Assembly: GCA_009785015.1 (NCBI GenBank) | Contig: WQXD01000018.1 | Coordinates: 1 to 27,314, forward strand | Reading direction: 5' to 3' | Length of the DNA stretch: 27,314 nucleotides | DNA from: Oscillospiraceae bacterium | Lineage (GTDB): Bacteria; Bacillota_A; Clostridia; Oscillospirales; WRJC01 | Shown here: positions 24,346 through 27,314 of the stretch, piece after piece | Numbering within the stretch: position 1 is the first letter of the stretch | How the letters are laid out: each line of letters opens with the position of its first letter | Position numbers and translations under genes: made by a program | The notes under the pieces: generated by a model | Database searches by the model: none | What the model was told of the DNA's origin: nothing | Seen by the model: the letters and a program-made list of their open reading frames with translations, nothing else

Positions 24346-24591
24346 CTACGCCTCCTCCGGATAAGTGATTTTGCCCGTTTCCTGTTCTTCGCAAAACATT
24401 TCAAATAGAACCAAATAACTTAAATGCCACAGCTTAGTTTGTTCATCTTCCAACTGCGCGTAAAGTTCTGATGTGTAAAATATCTCGGTTGCTTTTTCTT
24501 CACTGACATGATTATGTTCGACGATTAATCCGATAATCAGAGGAACAATCAAAAATAATTGCGCTGAAAATCTTTTTTCATCCATTTTCAT
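24346..24591 (-). CDS. Small protein of unknown function paired with DUF3791, 81 aa
   Basis: I do not recognise a named family. The product begins MKMDEKRFSAQLFLIVPLIIG, then has a charged helix with EEKATEIFYTSELYAQLEDEQ, followed by KLWHLSYLVLFEMFCEEQETG, and ends ITYPEEA. It is predicted to be helical with a hydrophobic N-terminal stretch. ATG 24591 (or 24585) has a poor ribosome site. A GTG at 24645 behind GGAAAGGG would add a proline-rich lead that looks like translated noncoding DNA. Its tight spacing to DUF3791 suggests a functional pair. Confidence 0.6.
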   Translation of the reverse strand: MKMDEKRFSAQLFLIVPLIIGLIVEHNHVSEEKATEIFYTSELYAQLEDEQTKLWHLSYLVLFEMFCEEQETGKITYPEEA

Positions 24592-24690
24592 AAAAATTGA
24601 CCGACGCGGCGGAAACCCCAAACATGGAGTTGAGGGAGGAGCCACGCATAACCCTTTCCACTTGACTTTTGCCCAATTTGTAGTTTTTGC

Positions 24691-24719
24691 TTGACTTTTT
24701 GCGCCGGAAATGCTATACT
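24691..24719 (+). promoter_or_regulatory. Strong sigma-A-type promoter with no ORF downstream
   Basis: TTGACT (24691-24696), 17 bases, TATACT (24714-24719): 5/6 matches for both hexamers at ideal spacing. The 10-mer CTTGACTTTT occurs just upstream too (24661-24670), 29 bases before its copy at 24690-24699. Nothing coding follows for nearly 680 bases, which points to an RNA product. Confidence 0.65.
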
Positions 24720-24725
24720 AACCTT

Positions 24726-25085
24726 GCGAGATAACCGTTAACGGAGCTACGCTCCAAAAGGCACTCGCTGCACTTTGACAATTGCATATGGCGTTGCGCC
24801 GAAAAACCCTTTTGGCGCGTAAAATGCAGAAGGTACTACACCTGCGCTGTGCAGGTGCGGCGGAGTATATCTCTGCCGTTCGGGGCGAAGTCAACCGTCC
24901 CAATACGAAATTGAAAATTTCGTTATATACCCTCAATTTAAGGTAGGAGAGTTCGCTCGTTTGCACTACCGGAGAGGTATGAGCTTACATTGACGAATGT
25001 GAACGCTTGCGTTCACGTGCAGGAAATGGCACACTTGCATCAATGATAAGCAAGCCCGAAACTTTTGTTGTGGCTTGTTGACGTT
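24726..25085 (+). ncRNA. Candidate structured noncoding RNA (hairpin-rich, gene-free)
   Basis: Downstream of the promoter the sequence folds locally many times: GGAGC-TAC-GCTCC (24743-24755), GGCG-TTG-CGCC (24790-24800), CACCTGC/GCAGGTG (24839-24857), CGGCGGAG/CTCTGCCG with one G-U pair (24858-24878), ACGAAATT/AATTTCGT (24905-24923), ACATT/AATGT (24987-25000), GTGAACG/CGTTCAC (24999-25016) and AGCAAGCC/GGCTTGTT (25049-25079). No supported reading frame covers it. It could be an independent RNA, an RNA of a mobile element, or a leader of the gene at 25395. I cannot assign it to a known RNA family; the ends are approximate. Confidence 0.5.
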
Positions 25086-25394
25086 TTCGCCTCACCTCAC
25101 GCTCAATACAGATTTAAATTTCAAGAATGAAATCGCCTGTGTTTGATTTTCTGTTGTGTAAAAGCCCGGACCAAAATCCAAAAAACGAATTTGTTTTATC
25201 AACTGTGGCTTATCCACAATTACATTACTGCCATGATAAAGAATCATCTATAAATTATCTCCAATGCTTCTCATCGTTTATTTCACTGCGTTATAAAATA
25301 ATCATGATGTATAATAGCATATTATAAAAATAACTTCAATGCAAAATTTGTAAAGTTTTCCGACGTACCAAAAGTGCGGTTTAGGGCTGTTTAT
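25086..25394. other. AT-rich intergenic stretch, no gene seen
   Basis: This stretch holds a possible -10 (TATAAT at 25310-25315) without a clear -35, a lone DnaA-box-like TTATCCACA (25210-25218) inside a TGTGG-CTTAT-CCACA dyad, and nothing coding that I can support. It probably carries the leader of the lipoprotein gene at 25395. Confidence 0.4.
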
Positions 25395-26489
25395 ATGAAA
25401 AAACTATTGTTATGCGTGGCGCTCTCCTTTGCCCTTTTTCCTTCGTGTAGCGAAGCTGCGCCGATAGAAGAAGAATCCACGACAGAAGAAAATATATATT
25501 TCAACATCGAAGTTTTGTATTTCCCTGAGCCGGATGCGTCATATAAATACACATACGACAAAGAAGACAAAATAATCTATTTTTTGGACGAAAGCGGCAA
25601 CATATATAAAACAGATGAAGATGGCGGCGACAAGGAAATGATATTTTCCGCAAAACGATATGATTATGTTTTTGTCGATAATATCTATTACTACGATAGT
25701 TTTATATATTTTTTGGAACGGGACACAAAAGCGAAAGGATTTTACAGAATAAATCCAAACGATGGAAATTTATCAAAAATTGAAATCGATGAGGAGCTTT
25801 TTGGCCCATATAATAGTATCGACCAGTATATCATATACGACAATGAGCTATATCTCGTCAAAGGATATTGGGGAGGAATCTGGAAAGTAAACCTCGAAAG
25901 CTTGGAATTGACCTATTACGGCGATATATGGGGGAATTTTTGTTTTGACACCGAATATTTATACATTCTGTCGGGGCGGGCAATATATAAAATACACAAG
26001 GAAAAAAAGTACGATGAAAACGATGGTATCGAAACAATAGATACAACATTTATACCCAAGCATAATTCGGGCATAAGCAGAATATATTTATCAAACGAAA
26101 AGATTTTTTATGACGTATATACGCTGACAGATGATACACATACGGATAATCCATACAGGTATGATTTATATTGCTCAAACAAAGACGGGAGCGAAATAAA
26201 AAAAATAGCCACGGGAAACGAGTTCGGCGGGATTTTGTTCGAAAAAAGCGGGTATTTGTATTTTATCGAAAGAACCAACGGTTATTTGTACCGCATTTCA
26301 TCGGGAGACGAGACCATAGAACAAGTGCGCAAAATAAATATGAGAAATTATAATCGTTATGTTATCGGCGACTATCTGTATCTTGAGGAAAGAAAAAAAA
26401 ACGATGAACCCAATGTCATGCGCGTGAATATCAGCGAAAATACAAATGAATTTACATTAGAAAGAATCAATTGGTTAATGGCTAAATGA
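25395..26489 (+). CDS. Secreted/lipoprotein beta-propeller-like protein (DUF5050-like), 364 aa
   Basis: The N-terminus MKKLLLCVALSFALFPSC is a signal peptide ending in a possible, atypical lipobox (F-P-S-C). An acidic spacer follows (EEESTTEEN). The rest is built of short repeats with Y-L-Y/I-Y-F strands alternating with turns, for example IIYFLDESGNIYKTDEDGGD, YLYFIERTNGYLYRISSGDE and RYVIGDYLYLEE, as in DUF5050-type propellers of Clostridia. No enzyme motif is seen. ATG 25395 has AGGG 8 bases upstream; an in-frame codon at 25374 is less likely. It faces a similar protein convergently at 26532. The function is unknown, probably extracellular binding or sensing. Confidence 0.75.
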   Translation: MKKLLLCVALSFALFPSCSEAAPIEEESTTEENIYFNIEVLYFPEPDASYKYTYDKEDKIIYFLDESGNIYKTDEDGGDKEMIFSAKRYDYVFVDNIYYYDSFIYFLERDTKAKGFYRINPNDGNLSKIEIDEELFGPYNSIDQYIIYDNELYLVKGYWGGIWKVNLESLELTYYGDIWGNFCFDTEYLYILSGRAIYKIHKEKKYDENDGIETIDTTFIPKHNSGISRIYLSNEKIFYDVYTLTDDTHTDNPYRYDLYCSNKDGSEIKKIATGNEFGGILFEKSGYLYFIERTNGYLYRISSGDETIEQVRKINMRNYNRYVIGDYLYLEERKKNDEPNVMRVNISENTNEFTLERINWLMAK

Positions 26490-26531
26490 AAAAATGAAAA
26501 CTTTTGGTTTGTCCGCGTGACATTGCGACGC

Positions 26532-27314
26532 TCAGTCGAACGGAAATATTTTGTTGTTTTCCACGTAGTATAATTTGTTGTCGAACCTGCCGACGAAAAA
26601 CGGGATATCGTCTTTTTTGAAATTGATTTCAGTTTTTGTCTTTCCGTCGGGTGATACCTTAAACACGCTAAATGCGTATGAACCACTATCCTCCCTGATA
26701 TATTGTCTGACATAAATCCACTCGTCTGTGACCGCCATTATATGGAATGCTGTTTCATCGCTGTAAATGGTCTCCCTCACCGGATTTGCTGTCAAGAGGT
26801 TCCGTATGAGCTTCCATTCATCGTTATCTATGATTTCGTAATAAGCATAACCGTTAGAGATTATCATGACGCCGTTGAGTTCGTCAAAATAGTTTGGAAC
26901 GTCATTATGTACCTCAAACAACTTTTCCTTGTTTTCGTGGCTATAGTCCATTCTGTATATATACTGAACGCATATTTCCCTGCCGTCGACCATACTTGTT
27001 TGTTTTTCGTCCGGATATATAACATAAATATACTCATTGTCGTGGCCATATATGACAAAACTGTCTATTTGCGCTTCCTGTAAATCTGAACCGTCGAGAT
27101 TCATGCTCAATACGTTGCTAAGAAATCTGGATGGATATATCTTGTCATCTAAAATCATATATGCGTATATATATTCAATTGTTACACCTTTAGGGGTTGC
27201 ATTTGCGTCGCTTAAATCCAGTTTGTATAAATAGTTATGCTCGTTCAAAAAATACAGACAGCCATCGTATATGTTGAGATTATTGCCTCTTACGCCCAAG
27301 TCCGTCACGGAATC
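26532..27314 (-). CDS. Beta-propeller-like protein, partial (5' end outside window)
   Basis: The frame stays open to the window end (first full codon at 27314), so the N-terminus and any signal peptide are missing; 260 residues are visible. It shows the same repeat style as the convergent gene: CLYFLNEHNYLYKLDLSD, MNLDGSDLQEAQID, YIYRMDYSHENKEKLFEV, WIYVRQYIRED and KLYYVENNKIFPFD. This again points to a DUF5050-like propeller. No catalytic motif is recognised. The two genes may be diverged paralogues in inverted orientation; base composition is AT-rich like its neighbour and unlike the region before 24 kb. Confidence 0.72.
   Translation of the reverse strand, partial: DSVTDLGVRGNNLNIYDGCLYFLNEHNYLYKLDLSDANATPKGVTIEYIYAYMILDDKIYPSRFLSNVLSMNLDGSDLQEAQIDSFVIYGHDNEYIYVIYPDEKQTSMVDGREICVQYIYRMDYSHENKEKLFEVHNDVPNYFDELNGVMIISNGYAYYEIIDNDEWKLIRNLLTANPVRETIYSDETAFHIMAVTDEWIYVRQYIREDSGSYAFSVFKVSPDGKTKTEINFKKDDIPFFVGRFDNKLYYVENNKIFPFD

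Noticed and set aside
24718..24966. 82-codon minus-strand open frame in the hairpin-rich region
   Set aside because: No ribosome site; it covers several stable stems, and the translation looks like read-through of noncoding sequence.
25210..25218. Perfect DnaA-box sequence TTATCCACA as a possible origin
   Set aside because: Only one box was noticed, with no box cluster, no dnaA/dnaN and no AT-rich unwinding array.
25127..25327. 66-codon plus-strand open frame
   Set aside because: Poor start context, low-complexity AT-rich product, no recognisable fold.

Overview
The window looks like a chromosomal segment of a Gram-positive, low-to-mid-GC Firmicute, most likely a gut-type Clostridia. The reasons are the paired GlgC/GlgD ADP-glucose pyrophosphorylase subunits, an EssC-type type VII secretion ATPase with WXG100 partners, a Dlt-like surface acylation operon, DUF512-Der gene order, strong AGGAGG-type ribosome sites and heavy use of ATA isoleucine codons. 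No rRNA, tRNA or CRISPR array was seen.

Region 1 (1-6916, minus strand) is a glycogen operon read in the order glgC, glgD, glgA, glgP, followed by the start of pyrF (cut by the window edge). It begins at a good sigma-A-type promoter at 6888-6916. GlgC/GlgD make ADP-glucose, GlgA polymerises it and GlgP releases glucose-1-phosphate.

Region 2 (6917-13437, plus strand) starts in a divergent intergenic stretch holding a long imperfect inverted repeat. It then has a compact type VIIb secretion locus: a membrane-anchored FHA protein, a 1548-residue EssC (FHA plus FtsK-like ATPase domains), a YukD/EsaB-like ubiquitin-fold protein and two WXG100 proteins, closed by a clear terminator. EsaA, EssA, EssB and LXG toxins are not present here.

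Region 3 (13438-20471) has a lipoprotein with a Pro/Thr-rich linker and ricin-type lectin domain under its own promoter. A tightly coupled five-gene Dlt-like cassette follows: DltA-like adenylating ligase, GNAT acyltransferase, carrier protein, MBOAT, and a fusion of a DltD-like SGNH domain with a NodB/PgaB-type polysaccharide deacetylase. I read this as a system that both acylates and de-N-acetylates a surface polymer. The promoters of both units contain inverted repeats built from the same half-site (TTACAAAA/TTTTGTAA), which suggests a shared regulator.

Region 4 (20497-24100) is housekeeping: rpmF behind a perfect consensus promoter, a radical-SAM/DUF512 protein lacking the usual N-terminal PDZ, der, and a convergent FabG-like SDR.

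Region 5 (24135-27314) is visibly more AT-rich and accessory. It has a DUF3791 protein with a small partner, a roughly 400-base stretch behind a strong promoter that is full of stable hairpins and no gene (candidate structured RNA or mobile-element remnant), and two convergent propeller-like proteins, the second cut by the window end.
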